From CANMIH01 sp049116335 (GTDB lineage Bacteria; Pseudomonadota; Alphaproteobacteria; Rhodobacterales; Rhodobacteraceae): a DNA stretch of 64,000 nt. The stretch's first letter is position 1; each line of letters begins with the position of its first letter. The position numbers and the translations under genes are program-made. This document shows, in pieces, positions 1-9,109 of the stretch. Below the pieces are notes generated by a model. It did not search any database. It saw only the letters and a list, made by a program, of their open reading frames with translations, and was not told the DNA's origin. The DNA lies in contig JAGDYZ010000023.1 in assembly GCA_049116335.1 (NCBI GenBank), forward strand, positions 44,348 to 108,347, in the 5' to 3' direction.

Positions 1-449
1 CTCTTGCACGTCTGACCGAGGTGAAGAAAGAGGCTCTGGCTCGGCGGGCTGATCGTTTGAGCCCCCGCCCGATTGCACGCGAAATCACTGTCCAGAAAGA
101 CCGGCTCGCCGTATTGTCACGCCGAATGACCGAAGCACACTCGGGTCGGATCTCTGAGCTGAAAACCAAATTGGACGCCACCGACCGGCTGCGCGAAACG
201 CTGGGCTATCGGGCCACACTTGAACGTGGATATGCGGTTGTGCGCGGTGATGGGCAGGTGGTGACAACACAAGCGGCGGCCGGAAAATCGGCGTCCCTTG
301 AGATCGAATTTGCGGATGGCCGCGTCCAGATTGGTGAAACCGCACACCCCGTCACTGCGCAGGCGCGGCAATCTGAGCCGAAACCAGCGGCAAAACCTTC
401 CAAGAAGACCGCCAAAACGCCGCCCCCGGAACAAGGTAGCCTCTTCTAA
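1..449 (+). CDS. xseA: Exodeoxyribonuclease VII large subunit, 3' end
   Basis: The reading frame is open from the window edge, so only about the last 149 residues are present and the start lies outside. The segment reads as the C-terminal part of XseA: a basic, coiled-coil-rich stretch (LSPRPIAREI, RDL-like spacing), then the conserved LGYRATLERGYAVVRG region and a Lys/Pro/Ala-rich tail. XseA with XseB forms exonuclease VII, which degrades single-stranded DNA to short oligonucleotides in the cytoplasm. The frame ends in a stop that overlaps the stem of a terminator-like hairpin. Identity rests on the C-terminal domain alone. Confidence 0.85.
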   Translation, partial: LARLTEVKKEALARRADRLSPRPIAREITVQKDRLAVLSRRMTEAHSGRISELKTKLDATDRLRETLGYRATLERGYAVVRGDGQVVTTQAAAGKSASLEIEFADGRVQIGETAHPVTAQARQSEPKPAAKPSKKTAKTPPPEQGSLF

Positions 450-480
450 CCGTTGGTAAACCAGAGGCTTTCTTTTTCTT
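438..480 (+). terminator. Likely Rho-independent terminator of xseA
   Basis: A 7-bp stem (AGCCTCT at 438-444 with AGAGGCT at 463-469) is followed by a T-rich run to 480. The loop is 18 nt and can fold further. It starts inside the last codons of xseA. Confidence 0.5.
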
Positions 481-530
481 CTGCGCTCGCATAAGGTTTT
501 CTGCGATGCTGCATTCGCAGGGAGGCGAGG

Positions 531-1085
531 ATGGCGGAGACAGAGAAACCACTGCTGATTAAGCGCTATGCAAGCCGTCGGCTGTATAACACGGAAACGT
601 CGGACTATGTGACGTTGGAAGATATCGCGGGGTTTATCCGCGAAGGACGGGATGTTCAGATCATCGATTTGAAATCTGGTGACGACCTGACCCGTCAATA
701 CCTGCTGCAGATTGTTGCCGAACATGAGAGCAAAGGCGAAAGTGTTTTGCCGATCAATGTTCTGACGGATCTGGTTCGGTCCTATACCAATCAAACCGGA
801 AGCTCGGTGCCACAGTTCTTGGCCGCAAGCTTTGAGATGTTTCGCGACAGTCAGTCCAAGTGGATGGAAAACGTGAACACGATCAATCCGATGATGGCGC
901 ATATGCCGGGATTGGAAGCGATGCAGGCGCAGCAAGAGGCCTTTTTGAAGGCTATGACTGGTGGAATGACACCTCCAGCCAGCACCACACCGCGATCAGA
1001 TGCACCCGAGGACGGTGAAGATCTGGATGCGATTCGCAAACAACTGGCGGAATTGCAGGAAAAGCTCTCAAAACTGGGCAAGTAA
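531..1085 (+). CDS. phaR: Polyhydroxyalkanoate synthesis repressor PhaR
   Basis: The 184-residue protein has the PHB accumulation regulator N-terminal DNA-binding domain at about residues 8-67 (LIKRYASRRLYNTETSDYVT is diagnostic) followed by the PHB-binding region to about residue 110. The C-terminus is acidic and ends in a short coiled coil. PhaR represses phasin and synthesis genes and is released by binding nascent polyhydroxybutyrate granules. The ATG at 531 has a good ribosome binding site (GGGAGGCGAGG). No pha structural genes are adjacent, so this is a solitary regulator here. It is followed by a strong terminator. Confidence 0.93.
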   Translation: MAETEKPLLIKRYASRRLYNTETSDYVTLEDIAGFIREGRDVQIIDLKSGDDLTRQYLLQIVAEHESKGESVLPINVLTDLVRSYTNQTGSSVPQFLAASFEMFRDSQSKWMENVNTINPMMAHMPGLEAMQAQQEAFLKAMTGGMTPPASTTPRSDAPEDGEDLDAIRKQLAELQEKLSKLGK

Positions 1086-1105
1086 GCCGGATGTTGTGAG
1101 ACAGG

Positions 1106-1136
1106 AAAGCCCCGGATTGTCCGGGGCTTTTGTTTT
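1106..1136. terminator. Strong, probably bidirectional terminator
   Basis: A perfect 11-bp stem (1106-1116 with 1120-1130, core AGCCCCGGA) has a 3-nt loop and a T-run on the plus side and A-run on the other. It separates the convergent phaR and DegT-family genes. Confidence 0.9.
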
Positions 1137-1140
1137 TGGA

Positions 1141-2346
1141 TCAGGTGCCAAAGGCGCGCGTTTCGCCAAAGGCGGTTTCCGCCGCTTCCACCAGAACCTG
1201 TGCCACCGCATCACATTCCAGAGCCGTGAGCCGCGCGGGAAGACGGGTGTCACAGGCGCGCAGCAGCATTGATTTTGTCTGAGGCAGGTCAAACTGTTCC
1301 GGCATGAATTCCCAGTTCCAGAACGCGCGCGCATTGTCGGACGTCAGACCAAAGACCTGCACCTTGACCCCAAGGTCTGAGGCCGCTGCCACGAAATCAT
1401 GAACCTGTGCATCACTGACGTTGTCGAGGTTGAACTGCAGCGAATCCGGGGCGCGGACTTCTGCATCAAGTTTGGGCGGAACCGAGATCCATGGGCTTTG
1501 GTTGATCAGCTCGGCCACCTGATCGTGGTTGCGGCGACCATCGACCACGCGGCGGGCAAGATGCGGCAGCTGAGGGCGGATGACAGCGGCCGACAGGTTG
1601 GACATGCGCAGATTGTAAAGTGGCAGTTTGTTCTGCCAGCGGCCAAAGGCCTCTTCCAATTCGGCACTGTTGTCCTTGCGGTCCATGTGTTTGCGCCAAT
1701 TGTGTTCGTAGGCGCCCGACATAATCACCGCCTGCGCCACCAGATCCGCATCATCCGTGATCAGAATACCGCCTTCACCGGCATTGATCATCTTGTAGCT
1801 TTGGAAGCTAAAGCACCCAACCTTGCCGATGGTGCCAATGTTTTTGTCGTGCCAGGTGGTGCCAAGGCTATGGGCGGCGTCTTCGACCACGGGGATGTTT
1901 CTGGCGTTACACAGCGCCATGATGGCATCCATATCCGACGTATGGCCGCGCATGTGGCTGATTATCACGGCATCGACGGTTTCGAGCTTGGCGGTGAAAT
2001 CGTCCAGATCAATACGGTAGTTTTCACCCACTTCGCACAGCACCGGAATGCAATCTGCGTGGACCACAGACGATGGCACGGCGGCAAAGGTGAAACCCGG
2101 GATCATCACACGGGCGTCGCGGGGCAGGCCTAGGGCCTTGAGCGACAAAAACAAAGCTGCGGAACAGCTGGACACAGCTAACGCATATTTACTGCCCAGC
2201 TGCGCGGCGAATTCCGCTTCGAGCAGGGCCACAGGTGCATCCTGCGGCGCGGTGTATCGGAACAAGTCGCCGGATTGCAGAAGACGGTCAATTTCAGCGC
2301 GGGCTTCGGCGGGAATTGGTTCGGCGTCATGCATGTTTGGCAGCAT
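1141..2346 (-). CDS. DegT/DnrJ/EryC1/StrS family aminotransferase
   Basis: The 401-residue protein has the fold type I PLP signature of sugar aminotransferases: the SSCSAALFLSLKALG phosphate-binding region (59-73), Asp156 in VVEDAAHS that pairs with the pyridine nitrogen, and the Schiff-base Lys185 in SFQSYKMINAGEGG. Family members transaminate keto-sugars for cell-surface glycans or antibiotics, and some act as regulators. No sugar-nucleotide genes lie nearby, so the substrate is unknown. It lies downstream of the amine operon, beyond a terminator, and is probably separately expressed. The start could also be Met5; neither has a strong ribosome binding site. Confidence 0.85.
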   Translation of the reverse strand: MLPNMHDAEPIPAEARAEIDRLLQSGDLFRYTAPQDAPVALLEAEFAAQLGSKYALAVSSCSAALFLSLKALGLPRDARVMIPGFTFAAVPSSVVHADCIPVLCEVGENYRIDLDDFTAKLETVDAVIISHMRGHTSDMDAIMALCNARNIPVVEDAAHSLGTTWHDKNIGTIGKVGCFSFQSYKMINAGEGGILITDDADLVAQAVIMSGAYEHNWRKHMDRKDNSAELEEAFGRWQNKLPLYNLRMSNLSAAVIRPQLPHLARRVVDGRRNHDQVAELINQSPWISVPPKLDAEVRAPDSLQFNLDNVSDAQVHDFVAAASDLGVKVQVFGLTSDNARAFWNWEFMPEQFDLPQTKSMLLRACDTRLPARLTALECDAVAQVLVEAAETAFGETRAFGT

Positions 2347-2403
2347 AGTTTTCGACTTTCTGAATTCTAACTTTCACTCTGCTTAATCTATAGATGTAAC
2401 AGC

Positions 2404-2438
2404 CAGAAGAAAAAACCGCCGCACGAGGGTGCAGCGGT
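2404..2438 (-). terminator. Rho-independent terminator of the amine-utilisation operon
   Basis: On the minus strand a stem of ten pairs (2415-2424 with 2429-2438, one mismatch) has a 4-nt loop and is followed by a run of T residues. It lies just downstream of the PuuB-like gene and ahead of the DegT gene. Confidence 0.8.
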
Positions 2439-2468
2439 CTATGTTTGTGGCGTCAAAGTGACAGCTTT

Positions 2469-3770
2469 TTAGAGCCCCAATCGATCGCGCAGAGCAAACC
2501 ACGTCATGGCGAGTGTGAGCAATGGAGAGCGCAGTGCAGGGCCGCCAGGGAAGCGAGGGCAGGGCAAGGCGGCATAGGCATCAAACCCATCAGATTGTCC
2601 GCGCAGAGCCTCGGCCAATAGTTTTCCGGCCTGCACCGCATTGCCAACCCCATGCCCGGAATATCCCGAGGCGCTCAGAATATTCGGCGCAATTCGCGCA
2701 ATATGGGGCATGCGCTTCATGGTGATCGCCAAGGTTCCACCCCAGGCGTAGTCGATCTTAATGTCTTTCAGGTGTGGATAGATTTTGGACAGCGGTTTGC
2801 GCACGGTTGCGGCAATGTCCTTGGGAAAGCGGTAGCCATAACTTTCGCCGCCACCAAACAACAGCCGCCCATCGTGCGACAGGCGGAAGTAGTTGATGAC
2901 AAAAAGATCATCGGCAATCGCCACGTCGCGGGCCAATACCTCTTTGGCACGCTCCCCAAGGGGTTCGGTCGCCACAACAAAATTGTTGATGGGCATCACC
3001 CGTGCCGCCACTTCGCCGTTCAACCCACCAAGATAGCCATTACAGGCATAGATCAGGTGATCGGCCGTGATGCGCCCGGTTTCGGTTTGCACAGCGACGG
3101 TGTCACCCGGTGTGACCTGAGTGACTAAGCTGTTTTCAAAGATCTGCACCCCGGCCTTGGCTGCCGCCCTTGCCAACCCCTGCGCCAATCGCAACGGGTG
3201 CAAATGTGCGGCATCCATGTCAAGGATCCCGCCATGATAAGCGGGGGAGGGGCACAGAGTGGAAAACTGTTCCCGATCAAGCGTTTCAAGGGCGTATCCG
3301 TAGCCCCGCTGCATATGCTCGGCATAGTCATGGAGATCGTTGACAGATCCCGCCGACGTGCCGGCCCAGGCAATCCCGGGTTTCAGATGACACTCGATAT
3401 CATGTCGCGCGATCAGATCTTTGACCAGCTGTTTGGCCTCTTCACCCAGATCCCACATCTGGCGCGCAGCATCCTGCCCAGCCATCTTTTCCAAGACCTG
3501 CTGATCCTGACGTTGGCCCGACCCAAGCTGTCCACCGTTGCGCCCAGAGGCGCCAAAGCCAACCCGGTGGGCGTCGACCACTGCAACGCGCACCCCGTGT
3601 TCGGCCAGATGCAGGGCTGCGGAGAGCCCGGTGAACCCACCGCCAATGATACAGACGTCAACACGTTGATCACCTTCGACCTGTGGAAAATCCGGCAGAT
3701 CGAGCCCCGTCGCAGCGTACCAGCTCTGCGGATAGGCGCCACGCGTGTCGTTGGAAAACAGCAGGTTCAT
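2469..3770 (-). CDS. FAD-dependent oxidoreductase, PuuB (gamma-glutamylputrescine oxidase)-like
   Basis: The 433-residue protein is a DAO-family flavoprotein with the dinucleotide-binding motif IIGGGFTG at 41-48 and the downstream GASGRNGGQLGSGQ motif typical of the OrdL/PuuB group. PuuB oxidises gamma-glutamylputrescine to gamma-glutamyl-aminobutyraldehyde, releasing peroxide and ammonia. It is the last gene of the minus-strand operon, 30 bp after a PuuA-like ligase, which supports oxidation of a gamma-glutamylated amine. The start has a good AGAGGAT ribosome binding site. The precise amine is inferred, not shown. Confidence 0.85.
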   Translation of the reverse strand: MNLLFSNDTRGAYPQSWYAATGLDLPDFPQVEGDQRVDVCIIGGGFTGLSAALHLAEHGVRVAVVDAHRVGFGASGRNGGQLGSGQRQDQQVLEKMAGQDAARQMWDLGEEAKQLVKDLIARHDIECHLKPGIAWAGTSAGSVNDLHDYAEHMQRGYGYALETLDREQFSTLCPSPAYHGGILDMDAAHLHPLRLAQGLARAAAKAGVQIFENSLVTQVTPGDTVAVQTETGRITADHLIYACNGYLGGLNGEVAARVMPINNFVVATEPLGERAKEVLARDVAIADDLFVINYFRLSHDGRLLFGGGESYGYRFPKDIAATVRKPLSKIYPHLKDIKIDYAWGGTLAITMKRMPHIARIAPNILSASGYSGHGVGNAVQAGKLLAEALRGQSDGFDAYAALPCPRFPGGPALRSPLLTLAMTWFALRDRLGL

Positions 3771-3800
3771 CGGGTATCCTCTTTCGGCTGTTGTCCGAAG

Positions 3801-5159
3801 TTAGACGTTCAGCAAAAGATGCTCGCGCTCCCAGGGCGAAATCACCTGCAGGAACTCTTCGTACTCCGCCCGTTTGACGATGGAATACACACGGGCAAAA
3901 TCGGGATGCAGCACCTCATGAAGGGCTGTGGCCTCTTCGAACCGATCCAGAGCCTGTCCCAAAACGCGCGGGATATCTCCTTCCCCCTCATAGGCATCCC
4001 CAGAGAATTCGGCGGACGGCACGCGTTTTTCCATCATGCCGAGATAGCCACAGGCCAGAGAGGCGGCGATTCCCAGATAGGGGTTACAGTCCATCCCCGC
4101 GATGCGATTTTCCACGCGGCGCGCTTGAGGCGGTGCCAGTGGAATGCGAATACCGGTTGTACGGTTGTCCCGCGCCCATTCCAGATTGATCGGCGCGGCG
4201 TGGTCGCGCACGTAGCGGCGGTACGAGTTCACAAAGGGTGCAAGCACCGCGATGGCCTCGGGCAGGTGATGCTGCAACCCGCCGATGAAGTGCGTGAAGA
4301 TCTCGGTTTCCTCGCCATCTGGGCCAGAGAAAATGTTTTCACCGGTTTTGATGTCCAGCACCGAATGGTGGATATGCATGGCGCTGCCGGGTTCGTCGGC
4401 GATGGGCTTCGCCATGAAGGTGGCAAAGCAATCGTGGCGCAACGCGGCCTCGCGGATCAGGCGTTTGAAGTAGAACACTTCGTCCGCCAGCTTGACCGGA
4501 TCGCCATGACGGAGGTTGATTTCAAGCTGTCCCGCCCCGCCTTCCTGCGTGATGCCATCGATTTCAAAGCCCTGCGCCTCGGCAAAATCGTAGATGTCAT
4601 CGATCACCGGGCCAAATTCGTCCACAGCTGTCATCGAATAGGCCTGACGGGCCGCTGCCGGGCGGCCAGAACGCCCGGTCATCGGTTTGATGTCCTGCGC
4701 CGGGTCAAGGTTGCGGGCGATCAGAAAGAACTCCATCTCTGGCGCCACAACAGGTTCCCACCCCTGCGCGCGATACATCTCAACCACACGTTTCAACACA
4801 TTGCGCGGGGCAAAGGGCACCTTCTCGCCATGGCGATCAAAGGCGTCATGGATCACCTGCAGGGTCCAGTCCCCTGTCCAGGGCGCGGCGGTGGCGGTGG
4901 ACATATCGGGCTCGAGGATCATGTCCTTTTCGATAAAGCCATCTTCGCCTGCGGCCTCACCCCAATCTCCGGTGATGGTCTGGAAAAAGATCGAGTCGGG
5001 CAGGTGGAAAAACTTTTGCCGCGCGAATTTGGAGGCGGGCACGGCCTTGCCCCGGGCGATGCCGGGCAGATCGGCAATCACGCATTCCACTTCGTCAAGC
5101 CGATGGCCGTGCAGATACTGCTGGGCCGCTTCAGGCAGGTCACTCATCCAGTCAGTCAT
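3801..5159 (-). CDS. Glutamine synthetase family protein, PuuA-like gamma-glutamylamine ligase
   Basis: The 452-residue protein has the glutamine synthetase catalytic fold: metal-binding glutamates at 141/143 (EMEFF), EGGAGQLEINL at 206-216, MHIHHS at 261-266, and the later NRTTGIRIP and NPYLG motifs. Its length and divergence from GlnA match PuuA-type enzymes that use ATP to join glutamate to an amine such as putrescine. It overlaps the upstream amidotransferase by 4 bp (ATGA), so translation is coupled. A second paralogue lies two genes upstream. Substrate is inferred from context. Confidence 0.87.
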   Translation of the reverse strand: MTDWMSDLPEAAQQYLHGHRLDEVECVIADLPGIARGKAVPASKFARQKFFHLPDSIFFQTITGDWGEAAGEDGFIEKDMILEPDMSTATAAPWTGDWTLQVIHDAFDRHGEKVPFAPRNVLKRVVEMYRAQGWEPVVAPEMEFFLIARNLDPAQDIKPMTGRSGRPAAARQAYSMTAVDEFGPVIDDIYDFAEAQGFEIDGITQEGGAGQLEINLRHGDPVKLADEVFYFKRLIREAALRHDCFATFMAKPIADEPGSAMHIHHSVLDIKTGENIFSGPDGEETEIFTHFIGGLQHHLPEAIAVLAPFVNSYRRYVRDHAAPINLEWARDNRTTGIRIPLAPPQARRVENRIAGMDCNPYLGIAASLACGYLGMMEKRVPSAEFSGDAYEGEGDIPRVLGQALDRFEEATALHEVLHPDFARVYSIVKRAEYEEFLQVISPWEREHLLLNV

Positions 5160-5839
5160 GATATTCTCCCTTCGCGGAAAAACAGCGCGAATTGATCGGC
5201 GAGCTCGGTTTGATGCAGCGGGGTGCCGATGTCTGCCTTGGCCGCATCCAATATTGCATCGGGCACAACACCGCGCCCGCGTTTGTCGATCAGACCGGTG
5301 ACAAATCCATCGCCAAATTCTGGATGGGCCTGAACACTATAGGCTTTGCCGGGGTAGAGCAGGGCGGCATGGGCGCAGAAGTCATTGCGCGCCACGGTCT
5401 GCGCACCGACCGGCGGGGTGATCACCTGATCCTGATGCCAGGCCTGAATGACACGAGTGCCTTGATCAAAATCGTAGGTCTGCGGGCCGATGGCCCAACC
5501 TCCGTCATATTTCTCGACAACGCCGCCTAGGGCTTTGGCGATCACCTGATGACCAAAACACACGCCCACAATGGGGCGCTCAGCTGAGACAATGTCGCGG
5601 ATAATTTGCTCCAGTGGCGGAAGCCAATCGTGGTCTTCGTAAACCCCATGGCGCGAGCCGGTGATCAACCAGCCATCCGCCGCCTCGGGCCCGTCAGGGA
5701 ACTGGCCCTGCACCACAGAAAATGCTTCAAATTCAAATCCGCGATCCGCCAGAAGCGTTGCGAACATTTCGGGGTACTCGCCAAAGTCAGCCTTCAGATC
5801 ATCTGGGGCCAGTCCGGTTTGCAAAATGCCGATTTTCAT
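5156..5839 (-). CDS. Class I glutamine amidotransferase-like protein
   Basis: The 227-residue protein is a stand-alone GATase1 domain with a complete triad: Cys94 in GVCFGHQ, His172 and Glu174 in QAHPEF. Such free-standing domains include GuaA-like hydrolases and gamma-glutamyl hydrolases. Between two gamma-glutamylamine ligases it could hydrolyse a gamma-glutamyl intermediate, the step PuuD performs in Escherichia coli, but its sequence looks closer to the GuaA-like group. It is translationally coupled to the downstream ligase. Confidence 0.82.
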   Translation of the reverse strand: MKIGILQTGLAPDDLKADFGEYPEMFATLLADRGFEFEAFSVVQGQFPDGPEAADGWLITGSRHGVYEDHDWLPPLEQIIRDIVSAERPIVGVCFGHQVIAKALGGVVEKYDGGWAIGPQTYDFDQGTRVIQAWHQDQVITPPVGAQTVARNDFCAHAALLYPGKAYSVQAHPEFGDGFVTGLIDKRGRGVVPDAILDAAKADIGTPLHQTELADQFALFFREGRIS

Positions 5840-5874
5840 AGAACACCATAGTGTTGGATCTGACGCGGGATGTG

Positions 5875-7221
5875 TCAGACCGTATCGAGATAGATCTCAA
5901 CCTGTTCGGGTTTGGACAGTTCCGCCATATAACGAAGTTCCTGCCGTTTTGTCATCAACATGTTCTGAATGATGTCTGGCTCAAAGATACGTTTGATCAT
6001 ATCGCTTTGATCAAAGGCATCGATGGCCTCTTGCCAGGAGCCTGGAATTTCCGGCAGGTCCAGATCATAGGCATTGCCGGTGATGGGGGCCGAAGGCTGG
6101 ATCTCATCTTCGATCCCAACCAGCGCGGCGCCCAGAATGGCCGCCAAGGCGAGGTAGGGGTTCACGTCACCCCCCGCGACACGGTGCTCGATCCGTCTCG
6201 CCACGGGTGCGCCTGAGGGCACTCGGATGGCAGCTGTGCGGTTCTCGTAGGCCCAGCTGAGCTGAACCGGAGCGTGAGATCCGGGCACCAGACGGTCATA
6301 AGAATTGCCGTGTGGCGCGAAGACCAATGCGCTGTCCTGCATCGCCGCCAGACAGCCGCCAATGGCGTGTTTCAGAGCCGCCGTGCCCTCATCCCCGCCA
6401 TTGTCGAAGATGTTTTTGCCATCGTCGTCCAGTACCGAGAAATGCGCATGCATGCCGCTGCCGGAATAGTCCTCATATGGTTTGGCCATAAAGGAGGCGG
6501 CAAAACCATGACGGCGGGCCAGACCTTTGACCAGCATCTTGAACAACCACGCATCATCGGCGGCGCGCAGCGGATCGGCCTGATGGACCAGATTGATCTC
6601 AAACTGACCCAGCCCAGCCTCGGAAATCGCTGTATCCGCGGGAATATCCATGGCTTCGCAGGCGTCATAGAGATCGGTGAAAAACCCATCAAAGGCGTCT
6701 AAAGCGCGGATCGACAGGATCTCGGCGGCTTTGCGGCGCTTGCCAGAGCGCGGCGACACAGGCACCTGCAAATTGCGCCCGCTGTCGTCGATCAGGAAAA
6801 ACTCAAGCTCAACCGCCACAACCGGGGTCAGGCCTTTGGCTTTGTACCGCTCGGTGACACGGGCCAAGGCATGACGAGGATCGCCCTCATAGGGGCGTCC
6901 GTCTTCGTGGAACATCCAAAGAGGCAACAGAGCGGTTGGCGCTTCGAGCCACGGCATGGGGACAAACCCACGTTCGGTGGGCATCAAGGCGCCGTCTTTG
7001 TCACCGGTCTCGAACACCAGCGGGCTATCCTCGATGTCCTCCCCCCAAATGTCGAGGTTGAGCACCGACATGGGAAAGCGGGTGCCGTCTTTGAGAACTT
7101 TTTGGGCGGATGGGATGGGCATGCGTTTGCCGCGCGCGACGCCGTTCAGGTCACAGGCTGCGGCGCGAATGGTGCGGACCTGCGGGCGGTCACGCAACCA
7201 GTCGGATGTCGAGGCCGACAT
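5875..7221 (-). CDS. Glutamine synthetase family protein, second PuuA-like ligase
   Basis: The 448-residue protein has all visible glutamine synthetase motifs: VELEFFL (137-143), EAGLGQFEINL (201-211), MHAHFS (257-262) and the later NRTAAIRVP and NPYLAL segments. It is a paralogue of the downstream ligase, not a tandem identical copy, so the two may act on different amines or form a mixed complex. The start has a clear AGGAG ribosome binding site 7 nt upstream. It lies 97 bp after the permease genes on the same strand. Confidence 0.87.
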   Translation of the reverse strand: MSASTSDWLRDRPQVRTIRAAACDLNGVARGKRMPIPSAQKVLKDGTRFPMSVLNLDIWGEDIEDSPLVFETGDKDGALMPTERGFVPMPWLEAPTALLPLWMFHEDGRPYEGDPRHALARVTERYKAKGLTPVVAVELEFFLIDDSGRNLQVPVSPRSGKRRKAAEILSIRALDAFDGFFTDLYDACEAMDIPADTAISEAGLGQFEINLVHQADPLRAADDAWLFKMLVKGLARRHGFAASFMAKPYEDYSGSGMHAHFSVLDDDGKNIFDNGGDEGTAALKHAIGGCLAAMQDSALVFAPHGNSYDRLVPGSHAPVQLSWAYENRTAAIRVPSGAPVARRIEHRVAGGDVNPYLALAAILGAALVGIEDEIQPSAPITGNAYDLDLPEIPGSWQEAIDAFDQSDMIKRIFEPDIIQNMLMTKRQELRYMAELSKPEQVEIYLDTV

Positions 7222-7318
7222 GGGTATCTCCTAATTTGATCAAATTTAGGATAGCCCGACAAATTGCATGCTGGCAAGGGAGAAAAGAAAAAGGCGACCC
7301 GAGGGCCGCCAGTTTCGA

Positions 7319-8125
7319 TTATCTGATCATCTTTGGGCGATATCTGATTTTGGGCCGTTTGGCCTGAGGCAAATGCCGGTTCAGGCGTTTGTTGGCGACA
7401 CCAAAGATCCAGATCACAACCAGTGTCAGAAGGATGAAGTACCCGGCAAGGATCGGATAGGGCACGAAGGGGTTAAACGTCTTATCTGCGATATATTTCG
7501 CATAATAGAGCGCGTCGCCCTGCTGTCGCCAGACCGGGAACCCTGAGAAGAACACCAGCGTGGTGGCGTGGAATAGGAAGATCGCCTCGTTCGTATAGGC
7601 GGGCCAGGCGAGCCGCATCATGGTGGGCCAGGTGATTTTGCGGAACTTCTTCCACCCTGAGAACCCATAGGCATCCGCAGATTCCATGTCACCACGTGGG
7701 ATCGACAGCAGTGCTCCGTAGAAGATTTCACCGGAATAGGCAGCGGTGTTCAGGAACAGCACCACCAAGGCACCAATCCATGCCGAACTGAGCGGGCCAA
7801 AGATTGGGGCCACGCCCTTAAGATTGAGAAACAGGAAGTAGGCAAAGAAGAACTGGATGAACAGCGGCGACCCGCGGAACAGGAAGATGAACCACTCTGC
7901 GGCTTTGCGCGTGACCGGGCCGCCGGAAAACTTGGCCATGGCCAGAGCGTTGGCGAAGAGGAACCCACTACTGACGGCGAGCAGGCCGAAATAGAGGTTC
8001 ATGATCATGCCCGAGCCAATCAGGGTGAACTGATCGCAGAGGGTGATGTCAGTGCGCGGCAGGACGCGTTCGCCATAGCCGATGGACTGAAAGGCGTATT
8101 TTTGGACCGTCTCCCAACAACTCAT
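7319..8125 (-). CDS. Polar amino acid-type ABC transporter permease (HisM/ArtM-like)
   Basis: The 268-residue protein has about five hydrophobic spans and the EAA-type cytoplasmic loop (ESADAYGFSGWKKF) that contacts the ATPase. It belongs to the HisMQ-type permeases, which form heterodimers. Its start overlaps the preceding permease gene by 4 bp. Together with the second permease, binding protein and ATPase it makes a complete importer of polar amino acids, opines or related amines. Confidence 0.88.
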   Translation of the reverse strand: MSCWETVQKYAFQSIGYGERVLPRTDITLCDQFTLIGSGMIMNLYFGLLAVSSGFLFANALAMAKFSGGPVTRKAAEWFIFLFRGSPLFIQFFFAYFLFLNLKGVAPIFGPLSSAWIGALVVLFLNTAAYSGEIFYGALLSIPRGDMESADAYGFSGWKKFRKITWPTMMRLAWPAYTNEAIFLFHATTLVFFSGFPVWRQQGDALYYAKYIADKTFNPFVPYPILAGYFILLTLVVIWIFGVANKRLNRHLPQAKRPKIRYRPKMIR

Positions 8126-8976
8126 GCCGCTTTCCTCTGCGCTTCGCCACCGACGGTGGCCTGACCGTGGGACAGTTTGGTGGTGATCCGGGCCAAAACA
8201 ATCTCAGACACACGGGTGAAGGCGAGGTAGAACACCAGCAGGACAAGGAAGTACCACATCCGCCAGTCTCCGTGCGGATAGTCGGTAAAGCGGGCCATTT
8301 TCGAGCCGCCAAGTTCACGCGCCCAATAGACGATGTCTTCAACCCCCAGCAGGAACAGGAGCGGTGTGGCCTTGATCAGAACCATCCAGAGGTTCGACAG
8401 GCCGGGGAGGGCGTAAACCCACATCTGTGGCACCAGTACACGCCAGAATGCCTGACGGTGGGTCATGCCATAGGCCTCGGCCGTCTCAATCTGACCGCGT
8501 GGCACGGAATTCATTGCGCCATAAAGCACATTGCCTGCAAAGGCGCCAAACACGATGGCAAAGGTCAAAACCGCCAAAGCAAACCCATAGGTTTCGTGGA
8601 TCCACTGTGGCGACGAACCAAGCGGCATCTTGGCGATGTCACAGACCACAAAATCATTGCCCTGACGAATGGCGTCAGTCCACTCAGGGCAACGGGCCTG
8701 ATGTAGAAGCCATTCAATGCCCTGGTCCAAAGCGATGACAAAGAACAGGAAAAAGGCGATGTCCGGGACGCCACGCACCGCAGCGATATAGCCCTTGCCA
8801 ATCCATGAGACAGGGGCAAGGCGCGCCCGTGACAGCATGGCCGCGCCAAAGCCAAATCCAAGCGCCACTGGCGCAGTGATGGCCAAAAGCAAGAGCACCG
8901 TGCCAAAGGACACGTAAAAGCCCATATGCTTGCCGGTGGTCAGGTAGCAGCTAAGCCACTGCAGGCCTTCCAACAC
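8122..8976 (-). CDS. Polar amino acid-type ABC transporter permease (HisQ-like)
   Basis: The 284-residue membrane protein has the matching EAA loop (ETAEAYGMTHRQAF) and hydrophobic spans of the HisQ/ArtQ type. It precedes and overlaps the other permease gene. A hairpin between this gene and the upstream binding-protein gene may lower expression of the permeases relative to the binding protein, an arrangement common in such operons. Confidence 0.88.
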   Translation of the reverse strand: MLEGLQWLSCYLTTGKHMGFYVSFGTVLLLLAITAPVALGFGFGAAMLSRARLAPVSWIGKGYIAAVRGVPDIAFFLFFVIALDQGIEWLLHQARCPEWTDAIRQGNDFVVCDIAKMPLGSSPQWIHETYGFALAVLTFAIVFGAFAGNVLYGAMNSVPRGQIETAEAYGMTHRQAFWRVLVPQMWVYALPGLSNLWMVLIKATPLLFLLGVEDIVYWARELGGSKMARFTDYPHGDWRMWYFLVLLVFYLAFTRVSEIVLARITTKLSHGQATVGGEAQRKAA

Positions 8977-9062
8977 GGCGGGGTCAGAGCAATAAGAAAA
9001 AATGGTGGGCCTCTTACCTTAGTGCGCGTCTCCAGCACGGAACGCGGGTGGGGAAAGGGAAA

Positions 9063-9084
9063 GGGACAGGGCGAACCCTGTCCC
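9063..9084 (-). terminator. Intercistronic hairpin between binding protein and permeases
   Basis: A perfect 9-bp stem (9063-9071 with 9076-9084) has a 4-nt loop, followed on the minus strand by a pyrimidine-rich tract without a pure T-run. It is more likely an mRNA-stabilising or attenuating hairpin than a full terminator. Confidence 0.6.
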
Positions 9085-9109
9085 AAAGATCAAGAAACAC
9101 TCAAGGCAA

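Noticed and set aside
3198..5195. 665-residue plus-strand ORF opposite the amine genes
   Set aside because: It is antisense to three well-supported genes and shows only shadow composition from their codon bias.
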